Position numbers and translations under genes: made by a program | Shown: positions 1 through 6,746 of the stretch, piece after piece | Layout of the letters: each line of letters begins with the position of its first letter | How positions within the stretch are numbered: position 1 is the first letter of the stretch | Notes under the pieces: model-generated | The model's database searches: none | What the model was told of the DNA's origin: nothing | The model's input: the letters and a program-made list of their open reading frames with translations, nothing else | Origin: CBDUVZ01 sp965370805 | GTDB lineage: Bacteria; Hydrothermota; Tepidihabitantia; Tepidihabitantales; Tepidihabitantaceae | DNA length: 10,570 nt | Reading direction: 5' to 3' | NCBI GenBank assembly: GCA_965370805.1 | Contig: CBDUVZ010000104.1 | Location: forward strand, 1-10,570

Positions 1-32
1 TGGTAAGACTCCTCTCCGCTCCGGTTCTCAAC

Positions 33-50
33 CTTGGCGGTCTTGGCGGT
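33..50. repeat. tandem 9-bp direct repeat CTTGGCGGT x2
   Basis: CTTGGCGGT occurs at 33-41 and again, with no spacer, at 42-50, followed by a pyrimidine-rich stretch (TTTTCCTTTTCCC). It lies upstream of the rpmB promoter and outside any gene I can support. From memory, the complementary word (CCGCCAAG repeated) is frequent between genes of many uncultured bacteria, so this may be one copy of a dispersed microrepeat. With two units in one window, that link is recollection rather than proof. Confidence 0.55.
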
Positions 51-83
51 TTTCCTTTTCCCTGTCCCCTGACCGCTCGCCGC

Positions 84-99
84 GACGGGATTCCCCGTC
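84..99. other. small hairpin just upstream of the rpmB -35 box
   Basis: GACGGG (84-89) pairs perfectly with CCCGTC (94-99) around a 4-nt loop, ending two bases before the TTGACA at 102. Neither side has a T tract, so I do not call it an intrinsic terminator. It could be a weak terminator for an upstream transcript, a regulatory site or chance. Confidence 0.25.
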
Positions 100-101
100 A
101 G

Positions 102-129
102 TTGACAGTCTGGGGATTTCCGTTATCCT
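102..129 (+). promoter_or_regulatory. sigma70-type promoter for rpmB
   Basis: A perfect -35 box TTGACA (102-107) and a -10 box TATCCT (124-129, 4 of 6 consensus bases) are separated by 16 nt. Transcription should begin near 136, giving a leader of about 30 nt that contains the strong AAGGAGG ribosome binding site at 154-160. The position directly before a housekeeping gene supports the call. Confidence 0.6.
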
Positions 130-164
130 CGGTGCTACGACAGTTGTGACCATAAGGAGGAGTT

Positions 165-353
165 TTGGCCAAGCATTGCGAAATATGTGGTAAGGTCGGC
201 GTGGTCGGTTCCAGCATCAGCCACGCCCATAATGTCACCAAACGACGCTGGGAACCGAATCTGCAGCGGGTCAGGGTCAAGCAGGGAACGAGCACGAAAC
301 GGATGTGGGTCTGCACGCGCTGCCTGCGTTCGGGCAAGGTCGAGAAGGCCTGA
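165..353 (+). CDS. rpmB: 50S ribosomal protein L28
   Basis: This small basic protein of 62 residues is a structural component of the large ribosomal subunit. The N-terminal AKHCEICGK, the middle SHAHNVTKRRWEPNLQRVRV and the C-terminal WVCTRCLRSGKV are typical of L28. Cysteines C5, C8, C50 and C53 form two CxxC pairs, so this is the zinc-binding version of L28. The start is TTG at 165, chosen because AAGGAGG (154-160) lies 4 nt upstream and the next residues AKHC match the family start. A sigma70-type promoter precedes it. The next gene begins 57 nt downstream on the same strand with no clear terminator between, so L28 may be cotranscribed with the sugar genes, an unusual neighbourhood for rpmB. 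Identification is firm. Confidence 0.96.
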   Translation: MAKHCEICGKVGVVGSSISHAHNVTKRRWEPNLQRVRVKQGTSTKRMWVCTRCLRSGKVEKA

Positions 354-410
354 TTCCCGCGCCGCCGCGGCTCGCGTGAGCGTAGCGTTATCCGTAGTCC
401 GGGAGGAAAC

Positions 411-1364
411 TTGAAGCACCTGATTACCGGCATCACCGGCTTTGCCGGCAGCCATCTGGCGGAATACCTTCTCAAGCAGGGCGACTGCGAAGTCCACGGC
501 ACCGTGCGCTGGCGGTCCCGCACCGAGAATATCGAGGGTATCAAGGACCGGATTACCCTCCACGCCGGCGACCTCCGGGACTCGACCGCGATGCGGGAAC
601 TGGTCGCCGAACTCCGCCCTGACCGCATCTTCCACCTGGCGGCCCAGAGCTACGTCCTGATGTCCTGGGTGGCCCCGGCCGAGACCCTGTCCACCAATAT
701 CATCGGCCAGAACAACCTGCTTGAAGCGGTCCGGGCCGCGAAGCTCGACTGCCTGATCCAGATTGCCGGTTCGAGCGAGGAGTACGGGATGGTCCTGCCC
801 GAAGAGACGCCGATCAAGGAAACCAATCCGCTGCGCCCGCTCAGCCCCTACGGTGTGAGCAAAGTCGCCCAGGACACAATGGGCTACCAGTACTTCAAGA
901 GCTACGGCATGAGAATCATCCGCACCCGGGCGTTCAATCACACCGGCCCGCGGCGGGGCGAGGTCTTTGCGACTTCGAACTTCGCCCGGCAGATTGCCGA
1001 AATCGAAGCCGGCAAGCGGAAGCCGGTCATGTACACCGGCAACCTCGACGCGGTGCGCGATTTCACCGACGTCCGCGACACGGTCGTCGCCTACCATCTT
1101 GTCGCCGAGAAAGGCGAGCCGGGTGAAGTCTACAATATCGCGGCCGGCAAGGGCTGGAAGATCGGCGACATGCTCGACCTCCTGCTGGGCAAAGCGAAAG
1201 TCAAAGTCGAAATCAAGCAGGACCCGAAGCGGATGCGCCCGAGCGACGTCGAACTGCTGGTCGGCGACCCGACCAAACTCAAGCAGCAGACCGGCTGGGA
1301 GCCGAAGATTGCCTTTGAACAGACCATGTCCGACCTGCTCGACTACTGGCGCGGCCGGGTCTAG
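411..1364 (+). CDS. NAD(P)-dependent SDR, GDP-mannose 4,6-dehydratase-like
   Basis: An extended short-chain dehydrogenase of 317 residues acting on a nucleotide sugar. Visible features are the Rossmann glycine motif G7xxG10xxG13, the acidic GDLRD near 53-57, HLAAQSYV (75-82), the active-site segment S121-S-E123, the catalytic Y147xxxK151, FNHTGPRRGE (175-184), GNLDAVRDFTDVRD (210-223) and RMRPSD (274-279). Glu123 sits where GMD enzymes carry the catalytic glutamate of their Ser/Thr-x-Glu segment, which favours 4,6-dehydration of GDP-mannose. However, the protein is shorter than classical GMD (about 345-370 residues) and its C-terminal half resembles GDP-6-deoxy-4-keto-mannose reductase, so assignment within the family is uncertain. 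The start is TTG at 411, supported by GGAGG at 402-406 with 4-nt spacing and the typical opening KHLITGITGF. The next SDR starts 21 nt downstream, suggesting an operon that makes a GDP-6-deoxyhexose. Confidence 0.85.
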   Translation: MKHLITGITGFAGSHLAEYLLKQGDCEVHGTVRWRSRTENIEGIKDRITLHAGDLRDSTAMRELVAELRPDRIFHLAAQSYVLMSWVAPAETLSTNIIGQNNLLEAVRAAKLDCLIQIAGSSEEYGMVLPEETPIKETNPLRPLSPYGVSKVAQDTMGYQYFKSYGMRIIRTRAFNHTGPRRGEVFATSNFARQIAEIEAGKRKPVMYTGNLDAVRDFTDVRDTVVAYHLVAEKGEPGEVYNIAAGKGWKIGDMLDLLLGKAKVKVEIKQDPKRMRPSDVELLVGDPTKLKQQTGWEPKIAFEQTMSDLLDYWRGRV

Positions 1365-1385
1365 TCGGCCTCGCACCTGCTCCCA

Positions 1386-2345
1386 GTGAGTCGGGCATTC
1401 ATCACCGGTATCGAAGGGTTCGTCGGCCGGCATCTTGCCCGCCGGCTGATTGCTGACGGCCACGACGTATCCGGCATCCATTTCGCCGACCCGGGCCCGG
1501 GCCTGGAAGCGGACCTGCACCGCGGCGATATCCGCGACTTCAATCGGCTCAAGGCAATCTTGACCCTGACCAGGCCGGACAAGGTGATTCATCTCGCCGC
1601 GGTCAGTTCGGTCGCCGAATCCGAAACCCACGTACTCGAGACGTATGACGTCAACGCAATCGGTACCCTGAACCTGCTCGAAGCGCTGCGGGCGACCGAC
1701 AGCCGGGCGCGGGTCCTGCTGATATCCTCGGCCGACGTCTACGGCCGGACCGCGGCCCGCGAGCCGCTGACCGAGCAGACCACGCCTCAGCCAATCAACC
1801 CCTACGCGCTCAGTAAGCTCGCTGCCGAGGAAGCCGGCCGGTTCTCCCACCGGGCGTTCGGAACCGACGTCGTCATCCTCCGGCCGTTCAGCCACACCGG
1901 CCCGGGCCAGAGCAAGCACTTCGTCTTCCCGACCGTCGCCCGCCGCATCGTCGAAATCGAACGGGCCGCGGAAAAGAACCCGGACCTTGACGCGCAGGCC
2001 CGCACCATCGAGCTGGGCAATCTCGATGTCCGGCGCGACTACACCGACGTCCGCGACGTCGTCCGCGCCTACGTCCTCGCCCTCGACCGGTGTGCGGCCG
2101 GCGAAACCTACAACGTCACCTCGGGCAGCGCAAGCCTGATCCGGGACGGGGTCGAGACCCTCTGCCGGCTCGCGCGCTGCGAACTCACCTACACCAGTAC
2201 CGCGGCAAAGCGCCGCCGGCGCGACCTCCCGCTCCTGACCGGCGCGACCGCGAAGTTCTTCGAGGCCACCAACTGGCAGCCCGAAATACCGTTTCAGCAG
2301 ACCCTGGCCGACCTGCTCGACTGGTCCCGGACGCAGAGAAGTTGA
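1386..2345 (+). CDS. NAD(P)-dependent SDR, probable GDP-6-deoxy-4-keto-D-mannose reductase (RMD-like)
   Basis: A second extended SDR of 319 residues, clearly paralogous to the preceding gene. It keeps G8xxG11xxG14, Y140xxxK144, FSHTGPGQ (168-175) and GNLDVRRDYTDVRD (211-224). At the position of the GMD catalytic glutamate it has alanine (S114-S-A116-DVYG), as expected for a reductase or epimerase rather than a dehydratase. Two further differences from its neighbour are an insertion at about 193-207 and replacement of the RPSD segment by KRRRRD (275-280). The likely role is reduction of the 4-keto intermediate made by the upstream enzyme to a GDP-6-deoxyhexose such as D-rhamnose. That pathway is inferred from the pairing and residues; the exact sugar cannot be read from the sequence. 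The start is GTG at 1386, chosen because SRAFITGIEGF aligns with the Rossmann start. I see no Shine-Dalgarno sequence in the 21-nt gap, so translation may be coupled to the preceding gene. Confidence 0.82.
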   Translation: MSRAFITGIEGFVGRHLARRLIADGHDVSGIHFADPGPGLEADLHRGDIRDFNRLKAILTLTRPDKVIHLAAVSSVAESETHVLETYDVNAIGTLNLLEALRATDSRARVLLISSADVYGRTAAREPLTEQTTPQPINPYALSKLAAEEAGRFSHRAFGTDVVILRPFSHTGPGQSKHFVFPTVARRIVEIERAAEKNPDLDAQARTIELGNLDVRRDYTDVRDVVRAYVLALDRCAAGETYNVTSGSASLIRDGVETLCRLARCELTYTSTAAKRRRRDLPLLTGATAKFFEATNWQPEIPFQQTLADLLDWSRTQRS

Positions 2346-2386
2346 CGAAACCGGACCGCATGACCGGTCTTCTCTCTCCCGCTCAA

Positions 2387-2416
2387 ACCCTCGACCCCTC
2401 GGACCCTCGACCCCTC
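2387..2416. repeat. 14-bp direct repeat ACCCTCGACCCCTC x2
   Basis: ACCCTCGACCCCTC is present at 2387-2400 and again at 2403-2416 with GG between. Each unit is itself built from CCCTCGA/CCCCTCG words. It fills the gap between the second SDR gene and the glycosyltransferase and ends six bases before the latter's GTG start, in the place where a ribosome binding site would be expected. Confidence 0.65.
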
Positions 2417-2421
2417 TTCCA

Positions 2422-3273
2422 GTGAAGCTCTCAATCGTCGTCGTCACCTGGAACAGCGCCCGGGACGTCGAGGCCTGCCTCGACTCGCTCCACTCGCAGC
2501 ACCGATTCGAGGTCATCGTTGTCGATAACGCATCAACCGACGGCACCCGGAACAAGCTGAAACAGTACCACGACATCGACCTCATTCTCAACTCCGTCAA
2601 TACCGGCTACGCTCGCGGCAACAACCAGGGCTTCAACAAAGCGCAGGGCGAATACGTCCTGATTCTCAACCCGGACACCAAAGCTCAGCCCGGTTCGATT
2701 GACCGACTCATCGCCTGGCTCGATGCGAACCCGGACTACGCCGCGGCCGCACCCCGGCTCCAGAACTTCGACGGCTCCACCCAGCGTTCGATCAGGGACT
2801 TCCCGACCCCGGGCAGCGTGCTCTGGGAACTGACCGGCTGCTCCCGGTTGTTTCCGATGAATCGACGGATTGGACGCATCCGCATGGCCTGGTTCGACTA
2901 CGACCGGCCCGGCGATGCGCCGCAGCCGATGACTTCGTGCCTGCTGGTCAGACGGAGACTACTCAGGCAGTTCCACGGCCTGGACGAAAGCTTCCCGATC
3001 TACTACAACGACGTTGACCTGTCGCTGCGTATGTCCCGGGCCGGCTGGAAAACCCGCTACCTCCCCGACGCCCGCGTATTCCACCGCCGGGGCGCGAGCA
3101 CCGGGCAGGTCAAACCGAAGATGATCTGGGAAGCCCACCGGTCCCTGTTCCGGTTCCTGCGCAAGCACGACCGCTCCGGGCTCTTCTGGCTCAAGTCAGT
3201 ACTGCTTCTGCCGATGCTGGAACTCACCGCGCTCGTTCGGGTAATCTGCTACCGACTCAGCCACCGGGGCTGA
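2422..3273 (+). CDS. family 2 glycosyltransferase (WbbL/rhamnosyltransferase-like)
   Basis: A GT-A fold glycosyltransferase of 283 residues that probably transfers a nucleotide-activated sugar to a surface polysaccharide or lipid-linked acceptor on the cytoplasmic side of the membrane. The opening MKLSIVVVTWNS, VVDNASTDGT (33-42), NTGYARGNNQG (60-70), the NPDT metal-binding segment (83-86) in place of a canonical DxD, and the C-terminal acceptor/base region FPIYYNDVDLSLR (191-203) are characteristic. A hydrophobic stretch near 257-277 may be a membrane-associated helix. The start is GTG at 2422; no in-frame ATG fits the family start and no Shine-Dalgarno sequence is visible, the upstream bases being a C/T-rich repeat. 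It follows the two GDP-sugar genes, so their product is a reasonable donor, though this is inference. Its stop lies 3 nt from the end of the convergent gene. Confidence 0.88.
   Translation: MKLSIVVVTWNSARDVEACLDSLHSQHRFEVIVVDNASTDGTRNKLKQYHDIDLILNSVNTGYARGNNQGFNKAQGEYVLILNPDTKAQPGSIDRLIAWLDANPDYAAAAPRLQNFDGSTQRSIRDFPTPGSVLWELTGCSRLFPMNRRIGRIRMAWFDYDRPGDAPQPMTSCLLVRRRLLRQFHGLDESFPIYYNDVDLSLRMSRAGWKTRYLPDARVFHRRGASTGQVKPKMIWEAHRSLFRFLRKHDRSGLFWLKSVLLLPMLELTALVRVICYRLSHRG
3257..3273. other. hairpin at the convergent gene junction
   Basis: TCAGCC (3257-3262) pairs with GGCTGA (3268-3273) across a 5-nt loop. The hairpin includes the stop codon of the rightward glycosyltransferase and begins 3 nt beyond the stop of the leftward one, so it could slow polymerase from either side. 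No T tract follows on either strand, so it is not a standard intrinsic terminator. Confidence 0.25.
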
Positions 3274-3276
3274 CGG

Positions 3277-4455
3277 TCAGATCAGGCTCTCCAGCCGCTG
3301 TGCCAGCCAGCGCGCCTGCCAACGCCGGTTGAACCGATCCCGGCTCCCGCCGGCAAACTCCTCCGACTCCTGTCCGAGTCGCCTGATTGTGGAAGCGAGT
3401 GATTCCCGGTCGGTGCAGGCCAGCCCGGCACCGCAGTCCCGCACCAGCCCGGCCGCCTCATCGATATCCTCACCCCAGACCAGAATCGGCCGCCCCGAAC
3501 CCAGGTATTCGTAGAGCTTGATCCCGACCGGCTGGTGCGGCTTGCCGACGTAAAGCAGGAGATCGGCCCCTTTCATCAGTTGACATGCCGCCCGGTGGGA
3601 AAGCGTACCGAGCACGCGCACCTGCCGGTTCCGGCTGAGCCGCTCCGCTATTGCAGTATCCAGTCGGCCGGCGAGGTACAACTTCGCGTCCGGAATATCA
3701 CGGATTGCATCGACCACCGCCATCACCCGGGCGTCGTTCTGCCAGAGATTCCCGACGTGGACGATGCTGAATCCGTCGAGCCGTTCCGGCGCGAGGTCGA
3801 AGTCGGCCGGGTCGAACCCGTTGTCGAGCACCGCGACATCACCCCCCACCGCTTTCGCCGTTCCGTCGTTCACTGCCAGCGCGACGTCGGCATGGCGCAC
3901 AACGTACCGGCGCAGCCAGCGAAGCGCCGGACGCTTGAACGCGGGCGGCGGAACGAAGCCGGTCGGCCAGGGGTCGCGGAAATCAACCACCAGCGGCACC
4001 CGGGCATGGGCTTTCAATCGCACCCCGAGCAGCAGGGCGGTGAACGGCGGCCCGGTGGCGAAGATCGCCGCCGGTTTCTCCCGGTCGATGATGTGCCGGC
4101 CGGCCATCGACCCGAACGGAAACCAGCCGACTTTGGAATCAGGGAAGAGCAGGTGATTGAGAAGCCGCGGGCCGCGGCCCATGCCCCGGCCGAGCACCGG
4201 GCGGAGCCGGGACCTGACCGGCCGCAGCCGGTTCAGAACCCGGGCCGGGTCGATGCTCTCGGTCCGATAGACGCGGGACTGCTTCAGGTCGTCAAGCAGC
4301 TTCGGATCGTAGTAGTAGTAGGCGGCCGGCTTCACGGTCAGGACCAACGGACGCCAGCCGAACTCGGGCAGGTACTTGCAGAGCTTGGTAACGCGCATCA
4401 CCCCACTCAGGCCGAGCGGCGGGGTGTAATAGGCAACCACCAGGACGCGACGCAT
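3277..4455 (-). CDS. family 4-like glycosyltransferase (GT-B fold)
   Basis: A two-domain GT-B glycosyltransferase of 392 residues. The N-terminal domain starts with RRVLVVAYYTPPLGLSGVMR, whose SGVMR matches the acceptor-side glycine-rich turn of this group, and contains VDFRDPW at about 157-163. The C-terminal nucleotide-sugar domain shows IVHVGNL (231-237), LYLAGR (259-264), VRVLGTLSH (279-287) and the donor-binding GIKLYEYLGSGRPI (311-324), the counterpart of the GT4 E-x7-E region, with only E316 obvious. It probably adds a hexose during polysaccharide assembly; donor and acceptor cannot be read. The ATG at 4455 has a GAGG ribosome binding site (complement of 4459-4462) only 3 nt upstream. 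It is convergent with the family 2 enzyme and has its own probable promoter, so it is a separate transcription unit. A run of four tyrosines (46-49) comes from a TAC tandem repeat. Confidence 0.88.
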   Translation of the reverse strand: MRRVLVVAYYTPPLGLSGVMRVTKLCKYLPEFGWRPLVLTVKPAAYYYYDPKLLDDLKQSRVYRTESIDPARVLNRLRPVRSRLRPVLGRGMGRGPRLLNHLLFPDSKVGWFPFGSMAGRHIIDREKPAAIFATGPPFTALLLGVRLKAHARVPLVVDFRDPWPTGFVPPPAFKRPALRWLRRYVVRHADVALAVNDGTAKAVGGDVAVLDNGFDPADFDLAPERLDGFSIVHVGNLWQNDARVMAVVDAIRDIPDAKLYLAGRLDTAIAERLSRNRQVRVLGTLSHRAACQLMKGADLLLYVGKPHQPVGIKLYEYLGSGRPILVWGEDIDEAAGLVRDCGAGLACTDRESLASTIRRLGQESEEFAGGSRDRFNRRWQARWLAQRLESLI

Positions 4456-4464
4456 CTTCCTCAG

Positions 4465-4493
4465 AAGCTAGCCGACCGTTCCGCCCGTGTCAA
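4465..4493 (-). promoter_or_regulatory. probable sigma70-type promoter of the family 4 glycosyltransferase
   Basis: On the minus strand there is a perfect TTGACA (complement of 4488-4493), a 17-nt spacer and TAGCTT (complement of 4465-4470). The -10 box is weak, matching 3 of 6 bases. Only 9 nt separate it from the ATG at 4455, so the predicted leader is a few bases long. That conflicts with use of the visible GAGG ribosome binding site and lowers confidence. Confidence 0.4.
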
Positions 4494-4528
4494 TGGAATG
4501 AACCTCCGAAAACCGACACGGAAGGGAA

Positions 4529-4606
4529 AACCACCGATAAACACAGACAAACGCAGGCAGAGAGGAAACGCCGAAATGCAGTAGTAATCTGTGTCCATCT
4601 GTGGTT
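4529..4606. repeat. imperfect inverted repeat built on the word ACACAGA / TCTGTGT
   Basis: The left arm at 4529-4549 (AACCACCGATAAACACAGAC and one more base) is complementary in 16 of 21 positions to the right arm at 4586-4606, which contains TCTGTGTCCATCTGTGGTT. About 36 nt separate the arms. TCTGTG occurs twice within the right arm, so it also has an internal short tandem structure. The element lies between two minus-strand genes. It resembles dispersed intergenic repeats I recall from genomes of uncultured bacteria, but I cannot search for other copies. Confidence 0.6.
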
Positions 4607-4613
4607 CTATTCC

Positions 4614-4626
4614 GGTTCCTGGAACC
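4614..4626. repeat. 13-bp palindrome GGTTCC-T-GGAACC
   Basis: A perfect inverted repeat with a single central base lies 11 nt beyond the helicase stop codon. A folded RNA would have only about 4 pairs around a 5-nt loop and no T tract follows, so it is a poor terminator. It could be a protein-binding site or chance. Confidence 0.3.
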
Positions 4627-4637
4627 CCGCGGCATAT

Positions 4638-6746
4638 TCACTTTTGCCGCGCCGCGGTGTCGGCCGCAAGATGTCGGGAGATATGCCGGGCCACTTCACC
4701 CGCGGCCATCAGCACCGGTTCGATGCCGCCCAGGAAACGAACCAGCCCGGGGATATCGAGGGCCAGCAGGTGGTCCTCAACCTGAAGCTCAGGCGGCAGC
4801 GACCGGAAGAACGCGCCCGACCCCAGGCTGTCTTCAAGCCGACTGAGATGCTGGCGGGCCACCTGGCGGAACGCCGGCATCTCCGGGACCGGGAACGCCG
4901 TCGGCCGGTCGCCGACAAGCCCGACCGGCACGCTAAGCAGCTTGCCGTCAAGGTCCGACACGTCGGCACCCTCGACGGCAAACGCTTCGGTCAGCATGAA
5001 ACCGAGGGTGCTGCCGAGCAGGTGAACGAAGTAGACCCGGCTCCCCTCCTGGTAGCAGGGAAACTGGTCCGGCTTCAGTTCCGGGAAGAGCCGGCTCTTC
5101 AGCTTCCGCGCGAGCGGGTAACCGTAGCCGCCGGTACCCGTGCCCTCGAAGACTTTGGTCGTGGCGCCGACGCCTTCCAGCGGCCGCACCAGTATCCGCA
5201 TCTCCTTCTCCCGGAACTCAATCGTCTCCCACGCGCGCCCGCCGAGCATGAAATGCCGGAACCGGAAGAAAACCGTGCCGAGATGACGGTTGGTGGCCGC
5301 TTCGTAGACTTCATACTTGCCGAAGCTTTTCTCCTGGATATTCGAGTGAATCTTCCCGTACTCCACCTGCTTCTCGGTTTTCGGGCTCAGGAAGAAAACA
5401 TTCGAGCGCCGGACCACCACCTCCCCCTGTTCCGCGAGATGGCGGAAGACCTGCTCCACCGACCCGGAACTGCCGAAGACCGGGGTCATGACCCGGCGCA
5501 CCGACTCGGCGGTCGTGCCGATCCGCCGGCGCTGGAACATGTAGGAGAATATCTGCTGGGGAATCACTGCCGGCGCGGACGTGTACTTCTTCCCATACAG
5601 CCGTCCCTCCCGCGCGCACTCGAACAGGGTCTCGAACATGAAGCGCTCCCACTCGTTCTGGTACAACCCCAGCGCGAAAAGCCAGGAAGCCCGCCGCCGG
5701 TTGCCACGCCCGATGCGCTGCAGCAGGGAAGAGACGTTGAACGGCGGACGCACCAGCACCACGGCGTCGACGTCGCCGATGTCGATGCCCAGTTCCAGCG
5801 TGGAAGTGCAGCAGAGCAGGCCGACCCGCTCCCGGTTCATCGTCTCCTCGACCTGTTCCCTCACCTTCCGGTTCAGGCTCGCGTGATGCACCCACACCCG
5901 GCCCCGGAACGGCGGCAGTTCCAGCATCTTCGCCGACGACTCCACCGACGAACGGGCATTGAAGAAACAGAGCACCTTGCGGCTCTTGCGCTCGCGCAGT
6001 CGCTCGACCACCTTCTCCGGCCAGTCATCGTCCATTCCCAGCAGTTCGTGTTCAATCCGCCGGCGGGACTCGACGTTCACTACCACCGGGTCCGGGAAGT
6101 AACGCTTGCCGATGTCGGTGTCGTCGATTGTAGCGGAAAGCGCGCAGTACTGGACCCCCGAATTCACGAGCCGCAGCCGTTCGAGCAGGACCCGGAGCTG
6201 GTCGCCGCGGGGCGTGTTGTCGAGCAGGTGCAACTCGTCCAGGATTACCGCCGCCAGTTCCCGGAATATCCGCGTATGCCGGCAGAGCAGTGAATCGAAA
6301 GACTCCGGCGTCGTAATCAGCATGAAAGGGAGTCGGGATTCGTCAATCGCCGGGTGGTCGCCGGTCTTGCGCGCCAGCTTGAGTCCGAGGTATTCCATCG
6401 GCTCGGACAGACGCCGGAAGAGGTCGTTGACCAGCGCCCGGGTCGGCGAAACGTAGAGCACCGAGAACCGGGCCCGGCGTTCCGGCATTAGTCGCTCGAC
6501 GACCGGCGCGGCCACCGCTTCGGTCTTGCCCGAAGCCGCCGGCGAGATTACCACCAGGTTTCGACCGGCTAGGATATGGGGCATGGCCCGGGTCTGGACT
6601 TCGGTGAGCCGGCCGAAACGGCCGAAGAACGGAAACCAGGTGCGCGCGAGCGCGGAACGGAGTTCCCGGGTTGCGCTGTCGGGACCCTGGGTCACTCGGC
6701 TGTCACCGGGAAGCCGCTGCGAACCGCGAAGCGAACCGGGCCACAT
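4638..6746 (-). CDS. superfamily 2 DEAD/DEAH helicase, BrxHI/Lhr-like
   Basis: An ATP-dependent nucleic-acid helicase of about 702 residues. All core motifs are visible, numbered from the chosen start: Q-like TEVQTRAMP (48-56), Walker A PAASGKTE (69-76, K74), Ia SPTRALVND (100-108), Ib TTPES, Walker B DELH (170-173), III SATI (204-207), IV LCFFNARSS, V STLELGIDIG and VI QRIGRGNRR (343-351, with arginine fingers). A winged-helix-like segment (about 394-455) and a beta-rich C-terminal part follow, an arrangement and length typical of BREX type 2 BrxHI and much shorter than classical Lhr. The ATG at 6746 is chosen because GAGG (complement of 6753-6756) lies 6 nt upstream; it overlaps the preceding gene by 44 bases. 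A GTG at 6695, 7 nt past that gene's stop, would give 685 residues and also spare the core. It is the last gene of the four-gene operon and the likely effector. Confidence 0.88.
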   Translation of the reverse strand: MWPGSLRGSQRLPGDSRVTQGPDSATRELRSALARTWFPFFGRFGRLTEVQTRAMPHILAGRNLVVISPAASGKTEAVAAPVVERLMPERRARFSVLYVSPTRALVNDLFRRLSEPMEYLGLKLARKTGDHPAIDESRLPFMLITTPESFDSLLCRHTRIFRELAAVILDELHLLDNTPRGDQLRVLLERLRLVNSGVQYCALSATIDDTDIGKRYFPDPVVVNVESRRRIEHELLGMDDDWPEKVVERLRERKSRKVLCFFNARSSVESSAKMLELPPFRGRVWVHHASLNRKVREQVEETMNRERVGLLCCTSTLELGIDIGDVDAVVLVRPPFNVSSLLQRIGRGNRRRASWLFALGLYQNEWERFMFETLFECAREGRLYGKKYTSAPAVIPQQIFSYMFQRRRIGTTAESVRRVMTPVFGSSGSVEQVFRHLAEQGEVVVRRSNVFFLSPKTEKQVEYGKIHSNIQEKSFGKYEVYEAATNRHLGTVFFRFRHFMLGGRAWETIEFREKEMRILVRPLEGVGATTKVFEGTGTGGYGYPLARKLKSRLFPELKPDQFPCYQEGSRVYFVHLLGSTLGFMLTEAFAVEGADVSDLDGKLLSVPVGLVGDRPTAFPVPEMPAFRQVARQHLSRLEDSLGSGAFFRSLPPELQVEDHLLALDIPGLVRFLGGIEPVLMAAGEVARHISRHLAADTAARQK

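Noticed and set aside
370..381. Terminator between rpmB and the first SDR gene
   Set aside because: GCTC-GCGT-GAGC forms only a 4-bp stem and is not followed by a T tract.
135..2600. An 821-codon open frame on the minus strand across rpmB and both SDR genes
   Set aside because: It is antisense to three genes with clear family motifs. Its translation is low-complexity, rich in Gly, Arg, Val, Asp and Glu, with no recognisable domain. Long antisense frames are expected in GC-rich coding DNA.
4309..4320. GTAGTAGTAGTA trinucleotide repeat as a phase-variation tract
   Set aside because: It is only four units, is a multiple of three so unit loss would not shift the frame, and simply encodes four tyrosines in the family 4 glycosyltransferase.
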